From Megalonaias nervosa (lineage: Eukaryota; Mollusca; Bivalvia; Unionida; Unionidae): a stretch of DNA of 64,000 bases. The DNA lies in contig JAECUM010004338.1 in the NCBI GenBank assembly GCA_016617855.1, forward strand, positions 62,001 to 126,000. The letters are read 5' to 3'. Under the pieces are notes generated by a model. The model did not search any database. It saw only the letters and a list, made by a program, of their open reading frames with translations, and was not told where the DNA came from. The translations under genes and the position numbers were made by a program. Below are positions 12,301 to 24,800 of the stretch, piece after piece. Position 1 is the first letter of the stretch. The number at the start of each line of letters is the position of its first letter.

Positions 12301-15300
12301 GTGGTTAATCCACTTGTAACTGACAAGCCTTCTTTGGATCAGAAAGTTGATCCTATTGAAAAAGAATACCCTGATTTATACCCAGCTGGTGCAGTTGCCA
12401 GAACTATGGCAAAGAAAGCTCTTGAGAATGATTTTGATAAAGAAAATATTCCTTTAGCTGACACATGTATTGGTCAGGCTTTTGATGAGGTCACTTTCAC
12501 TCCTAATTTGGATTAATCAAAAGGTATTGATCATAATGATCCTCTTTTAAATACTCATTCTCTTTTATCTAATCAGGGTGACAAACGACAATCACTTGTC
12601 ATTGAACAGGAAAAAGATCCTGAGATCTCCTGTTTGTTTCAGAAGGCCATTAGTGAAACTGAAGTCACTGAAGTACCTATCTGTTATTTCATTAAAAATG
12701 GAATTCTTATGAGAAAATCGAGACTTCCCAAGGTACCTGCTAGTGACGAATGGTCAGTGAACTATCAGATTGTAGTTACAAAATCTTACAGACAGGAAAT
12801 ACATAGTTTGGCCCATGAAACTCCTCTGGCTGGTCATTCAGGAATAAATAAAACTTATCACAAGATCTTGACTCACTTTTATTGGCCAAAAATCAAAAGT
12901 GATGTTTGTAAATTTTATAGATCTTGTGATACTTGTCAAATGGTAGGAAAACCCAATCAGAAGATAATTAAGGCTCATCTGCAACTTATTCCTGCATCTG
13001 ACAAACCATTTAGCAGAATTATGGTAGATTGTGTTGGTCCCTTACCTAAGACCAAGTCAGGCAACCAATACTTGTTGACCATTATGTGTGCATCAACAAG
13101 ATTCCCAGAGGCAATTCCTTTGAGGAATATTAAAACCAAAACTATAGTAAAAGCTTTGATAAAGTTTTTTACTCAATTTTGCCTTCCTAAATCTGTTCAA
13201 TCAGATCAAGGGTCAAATTTCATGTCTGGAATTTTTCAGCAAGCTATGCACGAATTAGGCATTCAACAATTTAAATCTTCTGCCTACCACCCTGAGAGCC
13301 AAGGGGCTTTAGAAAGATTTCATCAGTCTTTGAAGAATATGATTTGGTCATATTGCTTTGATACGAGTAAAGATTGGGATTTATGCATTCATTTAATTTT
13401 GTTTACTGTTAGGGAGTCCGTTCAAGAATCTTTCGGATTCAGTCCCTTTGAACTAGTTTTTCGGACATACTGTGCATGGACCATTGAAGTTGTTGAAAGA
13501 GAAACTTCTTTCTAATGAAGATACTGAGCTCAATCTTGATTATGTTTCTCATTTTAAGTACAAGTTGTCAAAGGCTTGTGAGGTCGCAAGAGCAAATGTG
13601 CACTCTACTCAGTTAAGAATGAAATCAAGATATGATAAAAACTCAAGGGATAGGAGTTTTCAACCTGGTGATAGAGTTCTAGCTCTCTTGCCCATTCCAC
13701 AAAATCCTCTTCAGACCAAGTATTATGGTCCATACACGGTTGAAAAGAAAATAAATGATTTCAATTATAACATAAATACTCCTGGGAGGCAAAAACAAAA
13801 ACAACTTAGCCACATTAACATGTTAAAGGAGTATATTGAAAGAGATAGCCAAGTAAATCATGCAATTGATTTAGTTGTACCTGTCCCACAAGCTGTGGAT
13901 TTAAGTGAAGAAATTCATTTGGACTCTGTTGATCTTGGAGCAACAAATCTTCAGAATTTGGAAATTATGAAAAATCTGGACCACAAACATTTACATTTGC
14001 AACAACAAGAAATGAACTTAAACAGTTATTATTCGAATATGAGCACTTGTTTCCAGATATTCCTACGAGGACAAACAAAATTTTTTATGACGTTGAAATT
14101 GTAGATTCAAAACCTGTGAAACAACACCCATACAAGATGAACCCTCTCAAACAGGAATACTTGAAAAAGGAAATTCAGTATATGCTGGTGAACGATTTCA
14201 TAGAGCCCAGTAAAAACAGTGATTGGAGTTCACCATGTATACTTGTTCCAAAACCAGAAAAAACTTTCTGTATGTGCACTGATTATAGGAAGGTGAACAG
14301 TGTGACAAAAACAGATTCATTTCCATTACCAAGAATCGATGACTGTATTGACAAAATTGTAAATGTCAAGTATGTCACCAAATTTGACCTTCTCAAAGGA
14401 TTATGGCAAATTCCACTAACGGAAAGAGCAAAGGAAGTTTCGGCATTTGTGACTCCAGATGGACTCAATCAATATAAAGTAATGCCATTCGGGATGAAAG
14501 GTTCCCCAAGTACTTTTCAATGCTTGATGAATATGATTACCTCTGGTCTAGATAATTGTGATGCTTACATCGATGATGTCATCATCTACAACGACACCTG
14601 GAGAGAACATCTAGCCACGATTAAAAAATTCTTTGAAAGACTCACTGATGCAAATTTGAGAATCAATTTATCTAAAAGTGAGTTCTGCCGTGCTTGTGTA
14701 ACATTTTTATGACATATTTTGGGACATGGTCAAGTTAAACCTATAGATGCTAAAAGGTCAAGGCTATCTCTGAATTCCCTGTGCCTGTCAGAAAAAAGCA
14801 ACTGATATGATTTTTGGGTATGGCCAGATACTATCGAAAGTTTTGTTCCAATTTTTCTAATATTGCTGAACCCCTGACAAACTTGTTAAGTAAGAAAAAC
14901 AAGTTTCTTTGGACTGAAAAATGTCAGGAGGATTTTAATTGATTAAAAGCCTTACTCAAAAGTGCGCCGGTTCTAACAGCTCCAAATTTCAATCAATCTT
15001 TTAAATTATCTGTGGATGCAAGTGATGTTGGGGTTGGAGCAGTATTAATTCAAGAAGATAGAAATGGTGTTGATCACCCAGTGTGCTATTTCTCTAACAA
15101 ATTAAATAAGCACCAAAGAAATTACTCAACAATCGAGAAGGAATGTTTGGCTTTAATATTGGCATTACAGCATTTTGAAGTTTACATTAGCTCAGCTCCT
15201 TCTCCGGTTGTTGTGTTTAGTGACCACAACCCCCTTACTTTCATTGACAAGATGAAAAATAAAAATCAAAGTTTATTAAGGTGGAGTTTGTTTTTGCAAG

Positions 15301-18300
15301 AATATAATCTTAACATCAGGCGCATCAAAGGAAAAGACAATTTGATTTCAGATACACTTTCCCGTGTATAGAAATATTATTTCATGTACACTTTATATAA
15401 TTAATAAGAATTTTCTTATGTAATTTTGTTTTACCTCATGTATAATTTACATATGGTAAAAAAGAAAGCTTTATTATATAAATCTTTCTTTTTCTTTATG
15501 GGGGAAAGTGTTACATATATGTAATTAAATTGCTTGTGTGTTAGTTTTAAAATTCTTTTTTATTGTAAATTTGTTTCATTACATTTTATTGTAATGATTA
15601 TTTTCACGGGATTCGATATTTTTTCCAGTAAATTCAGTTTGTATAGAACATAAAAGGCATTATATTAGCACTAATTTTAGCTCACTCTGGTTCATAGATT
15701 TTGTAAACATTGAGTGAAGACGATTGGCTATTGCCAAGGTCATTTCAGCCGGCATGTTAGCTGAACTGTAAACAGTCTTTCATTTTTATATATTTTCAGT
15801 GTGAGAATTTGGTTCTTAGATAGGGCTGTTCTTGCCTACGTGATAAATTTCATTTTTTTTATTGCGCTGTTCAAATGTTAAGAGACCACGTGACCTATCA
15901 TGCAGGAATGAAATGACGTTTTAGTTGGGTTTAATACTCATTCCGAGAGCTTTCCAGTCAGTCGTATTTTTAACACCTTGAAGGTACAAGGTGTTTCAAT
16001 TGTTGAAGCCAGATTGTTTTTGAAGTTCATCTGTTTTTGGGAATTTAATAATTTATTCTCTAGAAGACTAAACAAGCGTACCTTTTAATAAAAAGTTCTG
16101 GGACAAAGAAATTCAGTGGAAATTTATTCTGGAATTCTATACGGAAACATAAACTGTGATTCAATCGAGGATCTGTTACCATCAGTACAGACATCACCTG
16201 ACGTCATTGCCTCCATATTGGGATTTCATCGAGATTCGAACCCGGATTCAATTAGAACTGTTTAGTGATAGGACTTATATTTTTCAATCTTAGGATTAAA
16301 TTTTGGATTATATTCACAAACCGTAAGTCCTATTTCCAATTTTTACATTGTTTTCTAGGAAAATAAATTATTTTGTTAAAATTTACAAAGCTTGTTGGCT
16401 TCACTCTTTTCTCTTGTTATTTTTGTACGAGCCTACACGTAACACAGCATATACAGGAAAAATCTGTAAAGTGTCACATGTATAACTATGAAATGGACAC
16501 TTAGGCTAGATCAGTACAGAAAACTTTCCTGTATGTATCCGACCATAGTGAAAATTATACAGCAATATTATGTGAGTTTTCTATATCACACATCAGGCCT
16601 GCATATATTTAAATAGAACTATAGCAATGTGAGGATATGCCCTAGCAACATAACAAGGAGGCCAAAGTGTGTGAGGACAGCAAAGTGATGATACTAAAAG
16701 ACAGAAATTTGTCCTCAAAGAAAGAAAGAAAAGCTGGAGCTCTGTTTTAAGGTAGAAAACTTCCAGGATACTTGTATGTGGATTGTGAGGTGTCTCTGTG
16801 TGTAGAGAGTGTGCTACTCTGAACAAACATAAGTAGTAACTGAAGTACTGACTGCATTTGGCACCAATCCCTGTATTAAAGGGAGAAAAGTCTAACTGCC
16901 ACCTAGGCTGGCAGCTAACTAGTACCCTTTAGCTAAAATGTTTTAGTCTGGGAGGACTGAATTTGTCAGTTAGTAGTAGTTCTCCTAAGGTATTATAATC
17001 AGTTAATGTATTTGATGAAGAAAAAAGGTAACAGTAAAATATGTTAACATTTGGTAAAAGGGATGTAAAATAAAAGTACAAATATAAATCACTAAAATAT
17101 TTTTTCAAAATCTGTCATACAAAGCACATTCCCTCATTAAGCCCAAGATATGCTCTGATGGTACATCACTGTGAAGTTCCTTGTGATCACATAAAAGACT
17201 GGTCTCTCACTGGGTGGAAGTCGACAGACTTAACAAACAGGTCTTCCACTGTCAGTAGACACTGACATGGTATGTACTCTAGTCAAGATCCACTCTTCTG
17301 GAGTTATACACAAGTTTGTATTGTGTGTTTCAAGGTATGGATCTTTTATAATTTATAAACTGCACATAAATTAAGTTCAATACCTTAAATAAAATATATC
17401 TGTTAATACATTACAAGATAACTAATTTTGGATAAAATATTCATAAAAGCATAAATACACAGTGTACTTATTCATTATTTCAAGTGTAAATCAGTCTATA
17501 TTTTTTTATTTAGAGCTGTGAAACCCACCAGCCGATTTTTGGATCTGACCCACGAAGAGAAAGAAGCCTTTGAGGATAAGACTCAAGTCCAAGTCAGGAT
17601 AAAGTACTCCATATGACATAAAAATAACAACTTTGTGACTCTACAAGCAAAAATTATGTTAAATGCAAATGAGTGCTGACACCAGATGGATGAGCAGGTC
17701 ATCATCGCTTTATAAGATGGAATCTGCAGCCCATGGACCATAGTTTATACATGCCTGACTTAAGATATTTAGTGTGGAAAAATTTAAAGATGATTTTCTA
17801 TTAGCTTGACAACAGTCCATACAACAAATACCTCATTCAAAACTTACAAGTAATGGAAACCAATATCATGATTTCCAACAACTATATGTGTTTTTGTGTC
17901 GAAAGGTGTCCTGAACATCTGCTGAAATCTCTGCACATGATAGTTGAATTCGCTGTCAGAGCACCATTTACCCTCATCCAGCAGGTCTCCTTGAACAGAA
18001 AATTTAAAATGTCTTCATTTAGTATATGTGCTATGTGTTAAACTAGAAATGTGCCCAACGTGTATGGATGTCCCTGCCAATATGATGCAACTGAAGGGAA
18101 AAATGTTTGAAGTAAAACACAAGGTATAACTCCATAAACTTTTTCTAACAAATGACAGAAACTGAAATTGATCCGTCTTTTTAACCTAATGCCTCAAATA
18201 AAACTAAATCTGAATCTATCAGGTGTTTCACAATTAACAGCAGAAACATTGACAAGTTTTTAAATCAAACCCTCCAAAATAATGAAAATGGAATTGTACC

Positions 18301-21300
18301 CAGGTGATTCTAAAGTAAAGCATTGACAAAGATTTAGTTCTAATCCAAAAAACTATTCCAAACTTATTTAGCAGAAACAAAAAATGTTGTGATGAACATT
18401 ACATTATGGGATGTGATGGATATGGGTATTAGTATGGGATGTAATGGATGATATGGGTAACAGTATGAGATGTAATGGATGATATGGGTAACAGTATGGG
18501 ATGTGATGGAGGTGATGGAGGATATGGGTATTAGTATGGGATGTAATGGATGAAATGGGTAATTGTATGGGATGTAATGGACGATATGGGAAACAGTATG
18601 GGATGTGATGGATATGGGTATTAGTATCGGATGTAATGGATGAAATGGGTAACTGTATGGGATGTAATGGACGATATGGGAAACAGTATGGGATGTGATG
18701 GATGATATGGGTATTTAGTATGGAATGTTATGGATGATACAGGTAACCTGTATGCAATGTGATGGACACGGGTATTAGTATGGGATGTGATGGATGATAT
18801 GGGTAACAGAATGGAATGTGATGGATGATAAGGGTAGCAGTAAGGAATGTGATGGATGATATGGGTAACTTGCATTTGATGTGATGGATGATATGGGTAT
18901 TAGTATGGGATGTGATGGATGATATGGGTAACCTATATTTGATGTGATGGATGATATGGGTATTAGTACGGAATATGATGGATGATATGGGTAACTTGTA
19001 TGCGATGTGATGGATATGGATATTAGTATGGGATGTAATGGATGATATGGGTAACAGTATGGGATGTGATAGATGATATGGGTATTAGTATGGAATGTGA
19101 TGGATGATATGAGTAACAGTATGGAATGTGATAGATGATATTGGTAACAGTATGGGATGTGATGGATGATATGGGTAACAATATTTGATGTGATGGATAA
19201 GAGTATTAGTATGGGCTGTGATAGATGATATGGGTATTAGTATGGGATGTGATAGATGACATTGGTAACAGTATTTAATGTGATGGATGATATGGGTATT
19301 ACTATGGGATGTGATGGATGATATGGGCAATAGTATTTGTTGTGAAGGATGATATGGGTAACAGTATGGGATGGGATGGATGATATGGGTAACAGTATGG
19401 GATGGGATGGGATGGATATAGGTATTATTATGGAATGCAATGGATGATATGGGTAACTTGTATGAGATGGGATGGATAGTAAGGGTAACAGTATGGAATG
19501 TGATGGATGATATGGGTAACATATGGGATGTGATGGATAAGGGTAACAGTATGGGATGTGATGGATGATATGGGTATGTGATGGCTTATATGGGTATGTG
19601 ATGGATGATAAGGGTAGCAATTTGGGATGTGATGGATGATAAGGGTAACAATATGGGATGTGATGGATGATAAGGGTAACAATATGGGATGTGATGGATC
19701 ATATGGGTAACAATATGGGATGTGATGGATGATACGGGTAACAGTATGGGATGGGATGGATGATATATGTAATAGTATATTCCTTCACCAAAAGTATGGT
19801 GGTGGCATCAAAATATATACAGGAATTCTACAGTTTCAAAACCAGCTTAAAATAGGTCAAAACTTATTTTTGCAAATAAAGATTCCTTTCAAGGGACTAA
19901 CACTGTACAGGCCAAAAAGAACCTGCAGGAATCAACAAGAAATATGTTTCTTTCCTCTTTTTTCCTATTTGACCAGTAAGATGTTTATTCTTAAGAAAAT
20001 CCAACAATACCAAATTTGGAATAAACAATGTTTTCTTATGTTTCATTTATTATGCAGGGGTCACGCTACCAGGCGAAGTGGGCAAAAAAGTCGCCTGAGA
20101 AATGTAAACTTTGTCTTCTGTTAGGAAAGCGAAAACGACTTCGCCCTCTGATTTTTCAGACGTAAAATGGCTGTAGTTTATGATGTTTGAGATGCCCCCT
20201 CGCTGTAGCCAGTTAAGTTCTGGCACTGTTGTAACCCAAGGCGAAATATATTTACGTGGTGTTGATACCAATCGGCTTACAGCGACAAAGAAATTCATGC
20301 ACATTTACATGCACGTTTTAATAGCTAACTGACCATTAACCCTTTCTGGTGCAAGATATCACTGCTCGATTTCATTGTACTACTCTACTATAATGAAAAT
20401 ATAACCAAATTCTGTTTCAAAATTTAAACATCAGTATGCAAATAGCAATTTGCTTTTAAAAAATATGATTGGTGAAGACCGTTTTCTAATTTATTTCTTT
20501 TTATAAATGAAGATTTTAACTGCCTTATTTTCGTATTTTCTTTATAAAATCAGTTTGAACTCGTAAATTAACTTGTAATGGCGGACATCGCTGCGTATAT
20601 GATATACCACTTCATTATACTGTCTGTATTCATAAATAATTGGGCAAATAGATTCAGGAAAATATGTAGTATAATGAAAACAAAGTTTAAATATTATGTG
20701 ATAGGAGATTTAGCCTAAATATTTAACAATGTGGGTCAGAAACATGTGACAATCTGTTGTGGAATTCAAAACACTGCCGCAAGGTCAAGGTTGTTTTCTG
20801 ACACACCGTAATTAATTTTCGTGAATATACGAAAAATATATATATAGTAGTGAAGCAAATACTATTTAACCAATGCATATCGTTATTTCCAGTAGGTAGA
20901 CAAATAATACAACCATAAATATACAGTCCTATTAATAAATTTTTCTAACGAAGCAAGAAAGTGAGTAGTTATATTAAGAAAAGCCCTCTTTCTAAAAATA
21001 GATGCACTTGCATTGTGCAATACGTGTTCTTGGATGTTTCGGTTGGGGGAAAAAAAGGGTCCAGTTCAGTTATATATCGACTTTAGTGCTTCCGTGTGTT
21101 GTCTATGAATAGTTACAGTAATGTTTTATCGGGAACAATGAAATCAGGACAAAGAGTATGATTTGAAGTCACTTGTGCATTTATTCCTCTGTACATGTAT
21201 TAGGGGTTGTTTCAAAGAATTCTAGTAATCTTTTTGACTGCAAGTTTACACAAAACTTGTAGAAAATAAAATAATTAAGTGGTAGTTTATTAAGCATTTT

Positions 21301-21798
21301 TACCAACTTGCAATTACAAGACTCTAATCTTGTTACTGCTATCAGTTATAATTAATTACAATGTATAGCTTCTGCTGTGCTTTTTAAGTCATATGGGCAA
21401 AACACACTGCATTTACCTCAGTCCAAACACACATATACTACAAGTATGAATAGAATGGGTATGAATATAATAATTTTTACACACGTACAAAATGTGTTGA
21501 TAATAAACATACAACACATATTTTTCAACTTGAAAATAAGGTATTGCTTAAAACTGTTAAAAGCATACTGAGAAATAGAGCAGTAATTAAAATAAGATAA
21601 TGCATATATATATATATATATACACCAGACAGAACAGAAAGTGCTATCCCTGGATTCTATAGATGAATGCTTGATAATAGTAGGCAGAATTAATATTTAA
21701 TACAAATAATACTATCATACAGGTTAGAGACCTGGGTTCGAATCTCCATAGAGTATGAATTAAAAATTCTCTAACCAGTATGATAGTATTATTTGTAT

Positions 21799-21871
<73 letters not shown>

Positions 21872-24800
21872 TCTTTATTTGGTCTCACTTCTCCCTGTTT
21901 AGCTTCCACTTCTCCCTGTTCCGACCAAAAGGAGAAGTCACTTCTCCCTAAAATTTAAGTCTAGCTTGATGCCTGATTATGTTCACAAGATAAGAAAAGT
22001 ACAAAATCTTTGTCATGGCCTTGTCTTTGTACCTTATATCAAGTATGAAAGATCACTAAACTTATCTCAGTTATCATTAAGATTATACCGACACATGCTA
22101 GGCTTGATCAAAATCCATAATTAATATTTGTGAATCAAGACACTTAAATGAACTCAGCTGTTATAGTTACAAACCCAGGTTAAGACCATAGAATTAGCAA
22201 AACTAAAGGTATTCTTCAGACATATCCACAAATCTTCTTTGATAAAAATCCATTACAAATAAAAGGTTGAGTCAAGACCTTGACTTTGAAATCATGGAAA
22301 AAGTACTGACTATCAAACTGTTACTGAAAGCAGCTTAATATGAAGTCTGGTCAAAAGCCATTTGTATGTATAGAAGTTCCCGAGTTTATTAGTTCAATGA
22401 AAAACAAAATGTAAGAGGTTACCTCTGACTCGAATCCAAGGTCAATTACATATAGATCTTATTTTCAAACTGATTTCAAATAGTGCAGCCATATTGGTCA
22501 TATATCTGCATTTGATTTTGCAAACACAAGTATTTTAGTAAAACTCCATGTCTATCAGACCATCTGCTCAAAAGGTGTAGTGATAAAAAGTTTTCAATAT
22601 GGACACTATGGTTGCCATGTTGGAGATTTGACCAGAATCATTTTTCATTCAGGACCAACAAATTAATCTGCGTTTTTTGTGAACACTGCATCTTGATACA
22701 ACAAATGGTTCTGCAGAAGTAGCCATAACAAAATTTACTAGATGGTGACCAAGACAGCCATTAAGGAGGTTAGACTAGTGTCAGTTTAATAAAAGACTAG
22801 ATGTTACATCAAGTGTTTTACTAAAAAGCCTATACTGACAGTACCTTCCATTCTGAGATAAATAGATTTTCAAGCTGGCCACAAAAGCTGCCATTTTGTG
22901 AGGTCAGATAGGCACCATTTTTAAACACACAGCAACTACACATAGTAAGAAGATTATTAGAAGAGATCCTATGTCAATACAATCAGATCAAGAGAAATAT
23001 CAAGATTTTCAAGACAGCCACCATGGAAGTCAAGTTGAAAGTCAGTACAGCACCATTTTTAATTAGGACAATATATTGCAAGAAGTTGTTTTGAGAAAAA
23101 CCCATGTCCAGAGATGCTCCTAGGATTTTCTCATAAGTGCAAATTTCCCCCCCGTCACAAAATTAATGGGGCAGTAGAAGAAAAATGGTGCTGCAGAGGA
23201 AACAGCCATAGTTCAATTTTAAATAATACTTCAATTGCCATCTGTCTTTCTTCCTGATTCACTCTATAAGACCACTATTGAAATCAAAATCTTTAAAAGA
23301 TGTTGCCTCTAGTTGTATGAGCATTAATCTGTTCACTGTTTCTTACCTAAATCATTTTCTTATCTGTGTATGAATATGGTTCCATACTGAGAACCCCTTT
23401 CAAAGCTCATAGGTACTGTCTTTTAGATAATTCTGCTCCAAAATAAGATTTTTCATTAACATAAGCTCTGCCAAAGTTGAATTAGCACTCTACTGATTGC
23501 TATGCGAGATTTACTATCCCATAATTCTGTATTAGGATTTTAAATCTATCAACGCCATAGTCTACTTGTTCAAACATAGGTATTTTGATCAAATAAATAT
23601 CTTTACTTTTTAATTTCATTTTTAGATTCTTATATATTAGATTTATTACAATCTTTATGCTAGGGGTATATGGTTTTGTAGTACATGATCCCAGAGAGCT
23701 AAATTGTGATGAGAAAATAAATAAAAAGTGCCCTCTACTTTTAAACTGTCTGTTTTTAATCTGGCTTGTTTGTCTGCTTTCTCTACATTTAATTATGAAA
23801 TACTGCTTAAATGAGGGGTTAACCAGCATGCCATCTGTTTTTGTCCATCCAGCATTTACATCAAATTTTTTTTTGTTCAAAAAAACTCATTCGTATGTAC
23901 ATTAACATTTTGCCAGCACCTATAATCTGATATACTCCGTAACATAGGTCTTGCTAGGATTTTAAAACTTGGAGTCCAGGACTCCCATTTTGGTAAAAAT
24001 AGGAATCCCACCAGCAAAAGTTGCAGTCCCCTCCCAGATGATGTGAACTTTACAGATTAGAAGAACTATTGGTTGCCTCTCTGCTTAATTTCCACATTCT
24101 TTATCACACTGACATATAGCTCCTGTTTGTTCATCAGAGTGTGACTGAATTTTGTCAGTTTTGTCAATCCAAGGAAAGGTCTTATCCAAAACACTAAGCC
24201 AGGTATCACACACTTCCTTACAATTGACTACTGGCTTATCTGAACCGCCAGTTCTAGCAACTTAAGCATTCTTCTGAATTTCATTACAATTTTCATCAGT
24301 TTGCCATTTAATCCCAAAATACTTATCAGATTTGCAAATGGTATTTTGTCTTAAGGTTCAATATGTCTTGATCTCAAGGTCACATGCACTACTTGTTCAG
24401 CTACATTTGGCAATGAACACAATAATGAAAGCTCAATTTGTACTGTAATGTACTCTTATAAATAACCACTGTAACTATCAGCACATTTCCCACCCAGCAG
24501 TCAGTCAAAGTCTTTGAACTTGCTACCCAGCTATTGCCTGTTCTTTTGATGTACTCTAATAAATGACCATATGTACATCTCTGGGTCTTTCTGCCTCAGA
24601 ATTCAATCATTGTAAATATCAGCACATTTTCCCACCCAGCAGCCAGTCAAAGCTTTTGAACTTGCTGCCCAGCTATTGCATCATGTTCTTTTGATGTACT
24701 CTTATAATGGCAACATGCTCTTCAGGGGGTTTGTCAGCCATTGAATTCTGTCACTGTAAATATCAGCATAGCTAATTGATCAACAACTTTTCCCACTCAG

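Larger units (their letters stand above)
9431..16444 (+). mobile_element. LTR element 1, Ty3/gypsy, integrase before reverse transcriptase (Gmr1-like order)
   Basis: A 7.0 kb element with two full LTRs (9431-10368 and 15509-16444), each starting TGTTAC and ending GTAACA. It has a tRNA-Pro-like primer site, gag, protease, integrase, reverse transcriptase and RNase H in that order, then a purine tract. Every coding part has stops or frameshifts, so it cannot work alone. It lies in MPPE1 intron 3 in antisense. The flanking five bases (agagc and cagca) do not match, so no clean target duplication is seen. By eye the first 290 bases of the two LTRs differ at about 14 places, so the insertion is not recent. 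Confidence 0.93.
20055..21975 (+). mobile_element. CAGGGGTC-ended DNA transposon, non-autonomous, left copy
   Basis: It starts CAGGGGTCACGC and ends GATGCCTG. It is flanked on both sides by the exact 6-base duplication ATTATG (20049-20054 and 21976-21981). It shares most of its content, in inverted order, with 30952-32588: the 'accaggcgaagtggg' end, the '-cttgcaattacaag' region, a (TA)n tract and the 'ggagaagtcacttctcc' palindrome. No transposase frame is present, so it would depend on another element. The termini resemble hAT transposons, but hATs usually make 8-base duplications; hAT assignment is tentative. Confidence 0.75.

Noticed and set aside
18621..19682. Several overlapping minus-strand open frames up to 145 codons rich in His, Ile, Pro and Tyr
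   Set aside because: They are translations of the 30-base minisatellite in different frames.
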